From: an uncultured Clostridia bacterium
Lineage (GTDB): Bacteria; Bacillota; Clostridia; Christensenellales; Borkfalkiaceae
Assembly (NCBI GenBank): GCA_937912025.1
Contig: CALDOZ010000022.1
Location: 36,352-100,351, forward strand
Reading direction: 5' to 3'
Length of the DNA: 64,000 nt
In this document: positions 33,801 to 42,700 of the stretch, piece by piece
Position numbering within the stretch: the stretch's first letter is position 1
How the letters are laid out: each line of letters begins with the position of its first letter
The notes under the pieces: model-generated
Seen by the model: only the letters and a program-made list of their open reading frames with translations
Told to the model about the DNA's origin: nothing
Database searches by the model: none
Program-made: the position numbers and the translations under genes

Positions 33801-34600
33801 AGAAATTATTTTCTAACGGGTATTTATTTTTGATTCTTTTAATGCTTTACGCGCCCGTTTTACTTCTTGTAGTTTATAGTTTTAATATGTCAAGAGAAAT
33901 TGGCTTATGGTCAGATGAATGGGGACTTTCTTTATATGCTGAACTATTCAATAATCAAGACATAATGACAACCGTTTTAAACACCTTTATTTTAGCCTTT
34001 TTATCGGCGACAATATCGTCTATCTTAGGAACGCTTGGCGCGATTGGTATGTATTACTCTAAAAAGCGTACTGAAAAGATTTTAAACGGCGTAACGCAAA
34101 TTCCTATTATTAACGCTGAAATAGTAACGGCAATTTCAATAGCGCTCGTGTGTACTATGCTTGCATTTGGTAGAAGTTATGCGTCGTTACTTATAGGCCA
34201 CGTCGTATTAACTTTCCCGTTCGTAGTTTTATCGGTAACGCCTAAACTTAAACAAATGGACAATAACTTATACGAAGCGGCGTTAGACCTTGGCGCAACG
34301 CCTACTAAAGCGTTATTTACCGTAATTTTGCCAGAAATTATGCCGGGCATTATATCGGGATTTTTACTTGCCGTTAATATGTCGCTTGACGATTATATTA
34401 TAAGTACTTTTACTAAGCCGTCTACGTTTGATACTATTTCAACTTACGTTTTCGACGCTTACGCAAAAGGCGGTAAAAGTTCGTCCGTTCCAGCCCTTAG
34501 AGCGTTATCAACGATTATATTCTTAGTTATGATAATTTTCGTTGTTGTTCGCTACGTTGTATCTAATAGAGCGGCTAAGAAAAAGGAGGGCTTAAAATGA
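33794..34600 (+). CDS. potC: polyamine ABC transporter permease PotC
   Basis: A 268-residue permease with six hydrophobic segments and the coupling loop LYEAALDLGATPTKALFTVILPEIMPG. It ends in Lys-rich RAAKKKEGLK, and its TGA overlaps the potD start (ATGA). It is the second membrane subunit of the PotABCD importer. Confidence 0.92.
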   Translation: MVKKLFSNGYLFLILLMLYAPVLLLVVYSFNMSREIGLWSDEWGLSLYAELFNNQDIMTTVLNTFILAFLSATISSILGTLGAIGMYYSKKRTEKILNGVTQIPIINAEIVTAISIALVCTMLAFGRSYASLLIGHVVLTFPFVVLSVTPKLKQMDNNLYEAALDLGATPTKALFTVILPEIMPGIISGFLLAVNMSLDDYIISTFTKPSTFDTISTYVFDAYAKGGKSSSVPALRALSTIIFLVMIIFVVVRYVVSNRAAKKKEGLK

Positions 34601-36348
34601 GAAGATTTAGCGCACTTTTCTTAGCAATTATTGTAATTTTTACTGCTTTTTCAATGGTTGGTTGCGACAATCAAGAGCAGAGCGACGTTATTGAACTTAA
34701 CGTATATAACTGGGAAGATTATATCGCGCAAGACGATGACGCCGACCTCATTAAAGACTTTGAAGAATACTATTTTGAAACGTACGGCAAAAAAGTTAAA
34801 GTTAATTATTCAACTTTTGGTACTAACGAAAATATGTATAACGAACTTCAACTTTCAAAAGTAAAAACAGCTAGTGGTTACGATTACGGTTACGACCTTG
34901 TTTGTCCGTCTGACTACATGATTCAAAAAATGATTTACGAAGGTATGCTTGAAAAACTCGATTATACTATTCCCGTAGGTCAAGAAGGCAATTTGTCAGA
35001 CTATAAAAATTACGTTTCAAATCATATTTATTCTTTATTTGAAAATCAAACGGATATTGACGGTAACGCCGTTAATTGGAATGATTACGCAGTTGCTTAC
35101 ATGTTTGGAACGATGGGGTTTGTATATAATCCAAATAGATTATCTAAAAATCCAGAATATACCGAAGGCGATGAAAGTCATTGGGATTTTCCTTGGAAAA
35201 CTTACTCAAAAAATCTTGGAACTATAAAAGACAGTATACGCGACACATACGCCTTAGCAATTGGTAAAGTGTATGCTGAAGAGTTAACCACACTTGGTAA
35301 CGAGTATAAAAACGGACTAATTACAACTCAAAAATATCAAGAAAAACTCGTTGAAATTTTCAATAGAACTGACGACGAAACTGTTAGAAAAGTTACTGAC
35401 GAACTTATCACTCTTAAAGAAAACGTTTACGGTTTTGAAGTTGATAGCGGTAAACGTGATATGGCTTCTGAAAAAATTGCTATTAACTTTGCTTGGAGTG
35501 GCGACGCCGTTTATACTCTTGATATTGCCGAAGAGAGCGGAACTATTTTATACTATGCCGTTCCTGAAGAAGGTAGTAATATTTGGTTTGACGGTTGGGT
35601 AATGCCAAAAGGCGCTAACGTTCCAGTTGCTCAAGAATTTATTAACTATTTATCTAAGCCTGAAAACGCAATTGCTAATATGAATTATATAGGATACACT
35701 CCTGCTATTGCCGGCGAAGATATGTATGAAAACTGTCTTGATTGGTACGGAACTTACGTTTTAGTTGAAAGCAACGAAAACGATGAAGACGCCGTTTTAC
35801 TTGATGGAAAATATTATTTAGAAGTTTATTTTGGAGATTTGTTTGACGAAAATGGTAATTTGCTTAGCGAATATTCGTCAATGCTTAATTTAGACGGAAC
35901 GTATAATATAATTTACCCTGAGTATGACGACGATTATAACGTTATAGGCTATTACGAAGAAGAAAACGTAGAAATGTACGAGCACGACGTTTCAATAATT
36001 TTAAATACGTCTGCCGATGCTTCAAGTAATAACGTATATACGGTATGGACGGAAGCGGAAAACAAAAACCGCCAGTTATTTACTCAATATCCAGATGCTG
36101 ATACGGTATACCGTTGCGCTATAATGAAACACTTATCAGACGACGATATGTCTAAACTTAACGATATGTGGGAAGAAGTTAAAGTTTCCGCTATACCAGA
36201 ATGGCTTATGTGGCTTATAGTATCCGTTATAATTGCAATAATAGTTATAGTACCTGTATTTACTTACCTTAACAAAAGGGGTGTTAGAATAAATATTAAA
36301 TTCAAAAACAAAAACTTAACGCCTATCAAACGTGAGATTTTAAAATAA
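34597..36348 (+). CDS. potD: PotD-like polyamine-binding lipoprotein with C-terminal membrane anchor
   Basis: A 583-residue protein, far longer than the usual 350. The signal peptide ends in a lipobox, SMVGC, with C23 as the acylation site. The binding-protein core is seen in LNVYNWEDYI near the start and WSGDAVYTL with WFDGWVMPKGA in the second half. An acidic segment (about 395-470) and a final membrane helix (about 535-560, LMWLIVSVIIAIIVIVPV) with a basic cytoplasmic tail are additional. It would thus be anchored at both ends. It delivers spermidine or putrescine to PotBC. Confidence 0.88.
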   Translation: MRRFSALFLAIIVIFTAFSMVGCDNQEQSDVIELNVYNWEDYIAQDDDADLIKDFEEYYFETYGKKVKVNYSTFGTNENMYNELQLSKVKTASGYDYGYDLVCPSDYMIQKMIYEGMLEKLDYTIPVGQEGNLSDYKNYVSNHIYSLFENQTDIDGNAVNWNDYAVAYMFGTMGFVYNPNRLSKNPEYTEGDESHWDFPWKTYSKNLGTIKDSIRDTYALAIGKVYAEELTTLGNEYKNGLITTQKYQEKLVEIFNRTDDETVRKVTDELITLKENVYGFEVDSGKRDMASEKIAINFAWSGDAVYTLDIAEESGTILYYAVPEEGSNIWFDGWVMPKGANVPVAQEFINYLSKPENAIANMNYIGYTPAIAGEDMYENCLDWYGTYVLVESNENDEDAVLLDGKYYLEVYFGDLFDENGNLLSEYSSMLNLDGTYNIIYPEYDDDYNVIGYYEEENVEMYEHDVSIILNTSADASSNNVYTVWTEAENKNRQLFTQYPDADTVYRCAIMKHLSDDDMSKLNDMWEEVKVSAIPEWLMWLIVSVIIAIIVIVPVFTYLNKRGVRINIKFKNKNLTPIKREILK

Positions 36349-36359
36349 ACAAAACAAAC

Positions 36360-36394
36360 AAAAACACGCAATCAGTTAAAGATTGCGTGTTTTT
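36360..36394. terminator. bidirectional terminator after potABCD
   Basis: A 13-bp stem (36361-36373 with 36381-36393) with flanking A and T runs. It overlaps the stop codon of the converging AraC gene. Confidence 0.85.
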
Positions 36395-37250
36395 ATCTTG
36401 GCTCTTTTATTTCGCCAACGTTGTTTTTGCGGTATTTAAAAGGAGTCATTTTATATTCGTCTTTAAAAATTCTAATAAAATAACTCAAACTATCGTAGTT
36501 TAATAACGATGCAATTTCAAGTACCGAATAATCGGTTGTAAGTAGTAACGTTTTAGCATAATCAAGTTTTTTAGACTGCAAAAAAGAAATTAACGTTTTA
36601 CCAGTGATTTTTTTAAATTCCGCAATAAAAGCGGTGTGTGAAACGGGGTAGAGTTTGTAAATTTCAGTTGCTTGCATAGTTATATACGAATAGTTGTTTA
36701 TTTTGGTAATAGCATCGCTACAATAATGAGAAATTTTAGTGGAGTTTTGTTCAAACGACTGTTCGTTTAGCATAATTGAAGAAATAATAGTATAAAGCGC
36801 CGTTTGAACGAGAGTATAACTTAACGAGTCGTAATTAGTGTTGTCTATACTACTAATAACTTCAATAACGTAATTATAGGCGTTGTCGTTAAGGTGTATA
36901 AAAATGGCGTTATTTTCTTTTAATTTTAAATTAACGGGCGTTTTGTTTTGAATAAAACTTTCAAAAAATCTTTTTTTAACGGCAATATTATAATGTTTAG
37001 AAAAGGCGTTTTTATTATTCAAAATACGGTGTGAAACTCCCGGTTTTATAACGATAACGTCACCAACGCCTTGCTTAAAATTTTCATTATTTATTCTATT
37101 TATAACTTCGCCTTCGGTTACAAGAGAAATTTCATAATAATCGTCGTGCGAGTGAGAATTAACCGTTGCGCCGTACCACCAATGACAATTAAAATCGGCT
37201 AAATCGGTGCGTTCGTTAGTATTAAAACTGTATATTTCGCTATTTTTCAT
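36393..37250 (-). CDS. AraC-family regulator with cupin sensor, divergent from mannosidase
   Basis: A 285-residue regulator. Residues about 1-140 form a cupin-like sensor (NSHSHDDYYEISLVTEGE, VIKPGVSHRI). The C-terminal 100 residues contain two helix-turn-helix motifs ending in SLLNYDSLSYFIRIFKDEYKMTPFKYR, the AraC signature. It is divergent from the GH38 gene and probably regulates it in response to a sugar, using the inverted repeat at 37270-37288. The effector is unknown. Confidence 0.9.
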   Translation of the reverse strand: MKNSEIYSFNTNERTDLADFNCHWWYGATVNSHSHDDYYEISLVTEGEVINRINNENFKQGVGDVIVIKPGVSHRILNNKNAFSKHYNIAVKKRFFESFIQNKTPVNLKLKENNAIFIHLNDNAYNYVIEVISSIDNTNYDSLSYTLVQTALYTIISSIMLNEQSFEQNSTKISHYCSDAITKINNYSYITMQATEIYKLYPVSHTAFIAEFKKITGKTLISFLQSKKLDYAKTLLLTTDYSVLEIASLLNYDSLSYFIRIFKDEYKMTPFKYRKNNVGEIKEPR

Positions 37251-37269
37251 AATGCGTTACCTTCTTTAT

Positions 37270-37305
37270 ATAGTTTAGTTTAAACTATATGGTGAGTGTT
37301 GTCAA
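37270..37305 (-). promoter_or_regulatory. operator palindrome and promoter of the AraC gene
   Basis: ATAGTTTA-GTT-TAAACTAT (37270-37288) is an 8-bp inverted repeat. It overlaps the -10 TAAACT (37282-37277) of a minus-strand promoter whose -35 TTGACA lies at 37305-37300 with a 17-bp spacer. This suggests autoregulation. Confidence 0.6.
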
Positions 37306-37418
37306 ATAATAGTGTAATAAAAGTTTAAAAAAACATTATTTTTATATAAAAAACTGCAAGAAATTTAACACGCGCGATTGTACAATAAAAATATACGGAA
37401 TATTTAGGAGGAAAAACT

Positions 37419-40400
37419 ATGTCAAATCCCGTAAAAATAGGTATATTTAACAACGAGCTTGAACAACGCGCTAAAATGATGGTAAATAGAATTGCCGAGC
37501 ATCTTATTCTTAAAAGCATACCGCTTGACGGTTTTATGTATAAAGAATGCGATTATAAAAAAGGTACTTCAATGCCTGAAATTGACGATACGTTTAGAGT
37601 TTTTGGTAAAGACGAAACGTGGGGCGGTAAAGTAGACGCTCACGCTTGGTTTTATAAAAAAATCAATTTTGAAGACGGCGACGGTAGATTAGAACTTTTA
37701 ATTAAGACTGACGCTGTCGGTTCATGCACTAATAACCCTCAATTTATGCCGTTTATTGACGGAAAAATTTTGCAGGGTATGGACACTAATCACACTACTG
37801 CGGTTATCAATTGTCGTGGCGAGAAAGACGTGTATATTTACGCTTATACTTCTGGTATGAGTGACGCTAAGTATACTTTTACTTCTCAACTTATATACGT
37901 TGACGAAGACTTAGAGCGTTTATACTACAATCTCTTTATTCCTACTCAAATTTTAGAAATTACCGAGCAAAAGAGTGAAGATTATCAAGTTTTATTAAAA
38001 TATATTAACGACACTATCAATCTTCTTGACCTTCGCGTATGGAGCGGTAAAGAATATCGCGATAGTATTAAGAGAGCGAACGAGTATATTGAAAGAGAAT
38101 TCTATCAAGGATATTGCAAAGAAAGTAACGCAAAAGTTGCTTGTATAGGTCATACTCATATTGATATTGCTTGGCTTTGGACTGTTCGCCAAACGTACGA
38201 AAAAGCGCAACGCTCTTTCGCTACCGTTTGCGCGCTTATGGATAGATACCCTGAATATCAATTTATGTCGTCGCAAGTCGTTTTATATAAAGCGGTTAAA
38301 GAAGAAAACCCTGAACTTTACGAGCGTATTAAAGAGCGCGTAAAAGAAGGTAGATGGCAAGTTGAAGGTGGCGCGTACGTTGAGATGGACTGTAACTTAA
38401 CGAGCGGTGAATCTCTTGTTAGACAGTTTTTATACGGTAAACGTTTCTTTAAAGAAGAGTTTAACGTTGACAATAAAATTTTATGGCTTCCAGACGTTTT
38501 CGGTTACTCTGCGTCACTTCCGCAAATTTTACAAAAATGCGGTATTAATAAGTTTGTAACTAGTAAAATAGGTTGGAGCGAAACTAACTTATTCCCATAC
38601 GATACGTTTATTTGGCGTGGTATTGACGGTAGTGAAATTTTATCGCACTATATAACCGCTCAAGACTATAAAATTCACCCAACGGGCAATCACAACACGT
38701 CTACTTACGTTGCCGAAGCGGAAGCAAAACTTATTAAGGGAACGTATAACCGTTATCACCACAAAGAAATTATTAACGAAGCGTTAATGACGGTTGGTTA
38801 CGGCGATGGTGGCGGTGGAACTACCGTTTACGATTGCGAAGCGGTTAAGCGTTTTAAATACGGCTTACCTAATATGCCTACCGCTCAATTTAGAAACGTT
38901 AGCGAGTATATGGACGAAGTTTACGCTAAGGCGACGTCTAACCCTAAAACTCCTACTTGGGTTGGCGAACTTTACTTAGAATTCCACCGCGGAACGTATA
39001 CTTCTCAAGCAAAAAACAAACTTTACAACCGTAAGACTGAGTTTATGCTTTCAAATATTGAAAGTTTAGGCGTGCTTGGTGAAGTTAAAGGATTGTTTAA
39101 GTACGACAGAAACAATCTTAAAAAGCATTGGGAAACGACTTTACTTAACCAATTCCACGATATTATTCCTGGTTCTTCTATACGCGACGTTTACGACGTT
39201 ACCGATAAAGAATACGCTGAAATTTTTGATTATGGTAAACAAGAAATTACAAGTAGTTTAAATGCTTTAGCAAAAAACGTTAACAAAAAGGGCTTACTTG
39301 TTTATAACCCTAACCCATTCAATTATAGCGGAGCAGTTGAGGTTGACGGAGCGCGTTATTACGTTGAAAACATACCGTCTAAAGGTTATAAGGTTGTAGA
39401 TAAAATTGTTAAAAATTCTAAAGTAAAAGCCACTAAAACAAGTTTAGAAAACGATTTCTACGCTATTAAGTTTGACGAAAATTATAATATTATTTCCGTA
39501 TTTGATAAAACTGAAAATCGCGAAGTTTTAAAAGAAGGCAAGGCAATTAAATTCCGTGCGTTTGAAGACTTTACTCACGATTTCGACGCGTGGGAACTTC
39601 ACCGCTACTATACTGAAAAAGAATATGAAGTAAACGACGTTGTTGACGTATGTATCGTAACCGATAACGACCGCGCTGGTTTAAAAGTTACAAGAAAGTT
39701 TGTAAACTCAACTATAACAGATACCGTTTACCTTTATGACAATGAAAAGTATATTGGATTTGAAGACGATATCGATTGGAATATAGAGCACATTTTATTA
39801 AAGCGTGAATTCCCAATCGACGTTGTAACCGATAAAGCAACTTGCGAAATTCAATTTGGTTCAGCAGAACGTCCTACTCATAAAAACACTCCTTGGGATG
39901 CTGCTAAATTTGAAGTTTGCGCTCATAAATACGTTGACGTTTCTCAAACTGATTTCGGCGCTGCCGTTATAAACGATAGCAAGTACGGTTATTCGCTTAT
40001 TGATAACAATATTAGTTTATCCCTTTTAAAAGGCGCAACGTATCCAGACCCTAACGCAGATAAAGGTAAGCACAATATTAAATACGCTTTATACACTCAT
40101 AGCGGAAGCGTTAATTCGTCTGACACTGCTAATTTTGCTTACAAATTTAACAACCCTGCATACGCAGTTGCTACTGAAGGTCTTGGCAGTTTAGATAGCG
40201 AGTACTCGCTCGTTAAGTGTAGTGAAGACAACGTATTTGTTGAAACGGTTAAACTTTGTGAAGATAGCGACGACGTAATCGTTCGTATGTTTGAAGCAAA
40301 GCGTATGACTAAAAACGTAACTATAACTTTTGGTTTTGACGTTAAAGAAGTTTACCTTACTTCGTTACTTGAAGAAGAAACTGAAAAATTAACTGTAAAA

Positions 40401-40463
40401 GATAACTCAGTTACCTTAAAAGTTAAACCGTTTGAAATTATTACTTTAAAAATTAAAAAATAA
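37419..40463 (+). CDS. GH38 alpha-mannosidase
   Basis: A 1,014-residue glycoside hydrolase of family 38. After an N-terminal domain of about 230 residues, the catalytic barrel starts at GHTHIDIAWLW (about 244-254) with zinc-binding His and Asp. The nucleophile Asp lies in WLPDVFGYSA (about 355-364). A middle helical domain and beta-sandwich domains follow. There is no signal peptide, so it probably trims imported mannosides in the cytoplasm. AGGAGG precedes the ATG. The -10 TACAAT at 37381-37386 has no good -35, consistent with activation by the divergent AraC protein. Confidence 0.93.
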   Translation: MSNPVKIGIFNNELEQRAKMMVNRIAEHLILKSIPLDGFMYKECDYKKGTSMPEIDDTFRVFGKDETWGGKVDAHAWFYKKINFEDGDGRLELLIKTDAVGSCTNNPQFMPFIDGKILQGMDTNHTTAVINCRGEKDVYIYAYTSGMSDAKYTFTSQLIYVDEDLERLYYNLFIPTQILEITEQKSEDYQVLLKYINDTINLLDLRVWSGKEYRDSIKRANEYIEREFYQGYCKESNAKVACIGHTHIDIAWLWTVRQTYEKAQRSFATVCALMDRYPEYQFMSSQVVLYKAVKEENPELYERIKERVKEGRWQVEGGAYVEMDCNLTSGESLVRQFLYGKRFFKEEFNVDNKILWLPDVFGYSASLPQILQKCGINKFVTSKIGWSETNLFPYDTFIWRGIDGSEILSHYITAQDYKIHPTGNHNTSTYVAEAEAKLIKGTYNRYHHKEIINEALMTVGYGDGGGGTTVYDCEAVKRFKYGLPNMPTAQFRNVSEYMDEVYAKATSNPKTPTWVGELYLEFHRGTYTSQAKNKLYNRKTEFMLSNIESLGVLGEVKGLFKYDRNNLKKHWETTLLNQFHDIIPGSSIRDVYDVTDKEYAEIFDYGKQEITSSLNALAKNVNKKGLLVYNPNPFNYSGAVEVDGARYYVENIPSKGYKVVDKIVKNSKVKATKTSLENDFYAIKFDENYNIISVFDKTENREVLKEGKAIKFRAFEDFTHDFDAWELHRYYTEKEYEVNDVVDVCIVTDNDRAGLKVTRKFVNSTITDTVYLYDNEKYIGFEDDIDWNIEHILLKREFPIDVVTDKATCEIQFGSAERPTHKNTPWDAAKFEVCAHKYVDVSQTDFGAAVINDSKYGYSLIDNNISLSLLKGATYPDPNADKGKHNIKYALYTHSGSVNSSDTANFAYKFNNPAYAVATEGLGSLDSEYSLVKCSEDNVFVETVKLCEDSDDVIVRMFEAKRMTKNVTITFGFDVKEVYLTSLLEEETEKLTVKDNSVTLKVKPFEIITLKIKK

Positions 40464-40470
40464 CCTAAAC

Positions 40471-40505
40471 AAGTGGCGGAATTTGTAAAATTCCGTCGCT
40501 TTTTT
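40471..40505 (+). terminator. terminator of the mannosidase gene
   Basis: A 13-bp stem with two G-U pairs (40471-40483 with 40489-40501) followed by T6. Confidence 0.8.
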
Positions 40506-40524
40506 AATTATATGCTAAAAACAC

Positions 40525-40553
40525 TTTATATTTTTTAAAAAAAGGTGTAAAAT
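40525..40553 (+). promoter_or_regulatory. promoter of the CobW operon
   Basis: TTTATA (40525-40530), 17 bp, TAAAAT (40548-40553). No clear Zur-type palindrome was seen. Confidence 0.45.
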
Positions 40554-40586
40554 ACAATAAGAAATAAATTATTTGGAGATATTTAT

Positions 40587-41684
40587 ATGGTTAAAGTAGA
40601 CGTAATTTCAGGCTTTTTAGGTGCAGGCAAAACTACGCTTATTAAAAAACTTTTCACTTCTAAAATGGGCAAAGAAAAAATTGCTCTTATTGAAAATGAG
40701 TTTGGCGAAATTGGTATTGATAGCACCTTCTTAAAAGATTCGGGTATTGAAATTAAAGAAATAAATTCAGGTTGTATTTGTTGTTCGCTCGTTGGTAATT
40801 TTGAAAAATCACTTCGCGAACTTATTGACACTTATAAGCCTGAACGTATTATTATTGAACCGTCTGGCGTTGGTAAACTTTCTGATATTTTAAACGCTAT
40901 TAAATCGGCGGGGGACGACCTTAAAATTAACGTTGTTTGTACTGTTGTTGACGGTGGTAAATGCAAAATGTACCTTAAAAATTTCGGCGAGTTTTATATT
41001 GACCAAATTAGAGAGGCTAACACAATAGTTTTATCTAAAACGGATAAGATTACCGAAGATAAAATTATTACCGCTTGCGAAACTATTAAAACTTATAATC
41101 CAACCGTTACTATTATCACTACGCCTATTGATAAACTTGACGGCGAGTTTTTGCTTGAAAATCTTGAAGATAACGTGTCACTTGTAGATATGCTCATAAA
41201 TCAACTTAAAAATTCTAATGAGCATCATCACCATCACCACCACGATCACGACGACGATTGCGATTGCGGTCATCACCACCACGACCACGACGACGATTGC
41301 GACTGTGGACATCACCACCACGACCACGACGACGATTGCGACTGTGGTCATCACCACCACGAAGACGGTAAATGTTGTTGCGGTCACCATCATCACCATG
41401 CCGAAGAAGTGTTTGATAGTTGGGGCATAGAAACGCCTATTTCTTACACTAAAGACGAAATTAACGCTATAATGCAACAACTTGCAACTGAAAAGTACGG
41501 TATTATTTTAAGAAGTAAAGGCGTTGTTAAAGCAAAAGACGGTGACAATTGGTATCATTTCGATTACGTTGCCGGCGACTATGAAGTTAGAGAAGGCTCT
41601 GCAGACGTTATTGGTAAACTTTGCGTAATTGGTAGCAAAATAGACAAAGAAGAAATACAAAAATTATTTTTAAAGAAGGTGTAA
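40587..41684 (+). CDS. CobW/ZNG1-type GTPase metallochaperone with Cys/His repeat
   Basis: A 365-residue G3E GTPase. Walker A is GFLGAGKTT (9-17); the CxCC metal site is GCICC (C63, C65, C66); the guanine-specificity motif is degenerate (LSKTDK). Residues about 212-271 are a Cys/His/Asp-rich stretch made of three 13-residue units (39-bp DNA repeats at 41232-41270, 41271-41309 and 41310-41348) plus a partial fourth. The C-terminal CobW_C domain follows. Proteins of this family hand zinc or other divalent metals to client enzymes. The gene is one base from the next CobW-like gene, so they form an operon. Confidence 0.92.
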   Translation: MVKVDVISGFLGAGKTTLIKKLFTSKMGKEKIALIENEFGEIGIDSTFLKDSGIEIKEINSGCICCSLVGNFEKSLRELIDTYKPERIIIEPSGVGKLSDILNAIKSAGDDLKINVVCTVVDGGKCKMYLKNFGEFYIDQIREANTIVLSKTDKITEDKIITACETIKTYNPTVTIITTPIDKLDGEFLLENLEDNVSLVDMLINQLKNSNEHHHHHHHDHDDDCDCGHHHHDHDDDCDCGHHHHDHDDDCDCGHHHHEDGKCCCGHHHHHAEEVFDSWGIETPISYTKDEINAIMQQLATEKYGIILRSKGVVKAKDGDNWYHFDYVAGDYEVREGSADVIGKLCVIGSKIDKEEIQKLFLKKV

Positions 41685-41685
41685 T

Positions 41686-42621
41686 ATGGGTTTACCCGTA
41701 GTAGTTATAAGGGGTATATTAGAAGGCGGAAAAACCACCTTTATAATAAACTCCCTTTTAAACGGAGATTTTGGCGACGTTGGCAAAACTCTTATAATAT
41801 GTCAAGAAGAAGGCGAAGTTGAGTACGACAACGAAGTTTTAAAAAAGGTAAACGCCACTTTTGCCGTAATTGACGAAAAAGAAAAATGGAACGAAAGCGT
41901 TTTAAACGAAGTTATATCTACTAATAAACCGCAAGTAGTTTTCATTGAAGCAAACGAAATGTGGGATTTTAACAATTTACCAATGCCACGCTATTTTGAT
42001 ATTCAACAAACTGTAACCATAATTGACGGACAAACTTTTGCTATGTATTTAAGCAATATGCGTCAAAAATTCGTTGATATGATACGCGATAGCGAACTTG
42101 TAATAATAAATAGGTGCGAGGCAAGTCAAACAACGTCGCAAATGAAACGCAACGTTAAAATGATTAATAATGGCGCTATGGTAATTGCAACCGATTACAG
42201 CGGAAACACTCTTAATTTAGATAGCGATCTTCCGTTTGACGTATCGGGCGAAGAGATATCTCTTACTCTTGACGATTTTGGTATTTGGTACGTTGATACT
42301 TTTGAAAGTAAACAGCGTTACGAAGGTAAAATCGTTGAGTTTGAGTGTATGGCAATGTTTTCAAGAAAGTTACCGCCACGCTCGTTCATAGCAGGTAGAA
42401 TGGCTATGACTTGTTGCGCTGACGATATACAATTTTTAGGGCATTTGTGCGCTTTTCCTAAGGGATTTTCGCTAAAAAACAAATCGTGGATAAAGTTAAG
42501 GGCGGTAGTTCATTATATGCGTTTTAGGGGCGCTGAAGAAGAACAAGTTGTGCTTGAACTTATATCGGCAGACGTTGTTCCTGCTCCAAGTGAAGAAGAC
42601 GCGCTTGTAAAATTAGTTTAA
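41686..42621 (+). CDS. CobW-like GTPase fused to a YcgQ/DUF1980-like C-terminal domain
   Basis: A 311-residue protein. The N-terminal 170 residues resemble a G3E GTPase: Walker A GILEGGKTT (about 10-18), but no CxCC motif and a degenerate NKxD (INRCE). The C-terminal part has RSFIAGRMAMTCCADDIQFLG, which resembles the conserved RxxxxCCxAD region of TIGR03943/DUF1980 (YcgQ) proteins. Those work with YcgR-type permeases and are often found near zinc-related CobW genes. This fusion suggests a metal-trafficking complex; the role is inferred. It follows the first CobW gene directly. Confidence 0.7.
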   Translation: MGLPVVVIRGILEGGKTTFIINSLLNGDFGDVGKTLIICQEEGEVEYDNEVLKKVNATFAVIDEKEKWNESVLNEVISTNKPQVVFIEANEMWDFNNLPMPRYFDIQQTVTIIDGQTFAMYLSNMRQKFVDMIRDSELVIINRCEASQTTSQMKRNVKMINNGAMVIATDYSGNTLNLDSDLPFDVSGEEISLTLDDFGIWYVDTFESKQRYEGKIVEFECMAMFSRKLPPRSFIAGRMAMTCCADDIQFLGHLCAFPKGFSLKNKSWIKLRAVVHYMRFRGAEEEQVVLELISADVVPAPSEEDALVKLV

Positions 42622-42651
42622 CGTTAAACTGAGGTGAATATATATTAATCA

Positions 42652-42681
42652 AAAAGCGACTGATAAATTTCAGTCGCTTTT
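42652..42681. terminator. bidirectional terminator
   Basis: A 12-bp stem (42652-42663 with 42670-42681) with A and T flanks, between the CobW operon (+) and the AraC gene (-). Confidence 0.85.
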
Positions 42682-42700
42682 AAAATATAAAGTTTTAAAA

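Noticed and set aside
41232..41348. Regular 39-bp repeats resembling a CRISPR array
   Set aside because: They keep the reading frame and encode a Cys/His metal-binding stretch within a CobW protein, with no spacers.
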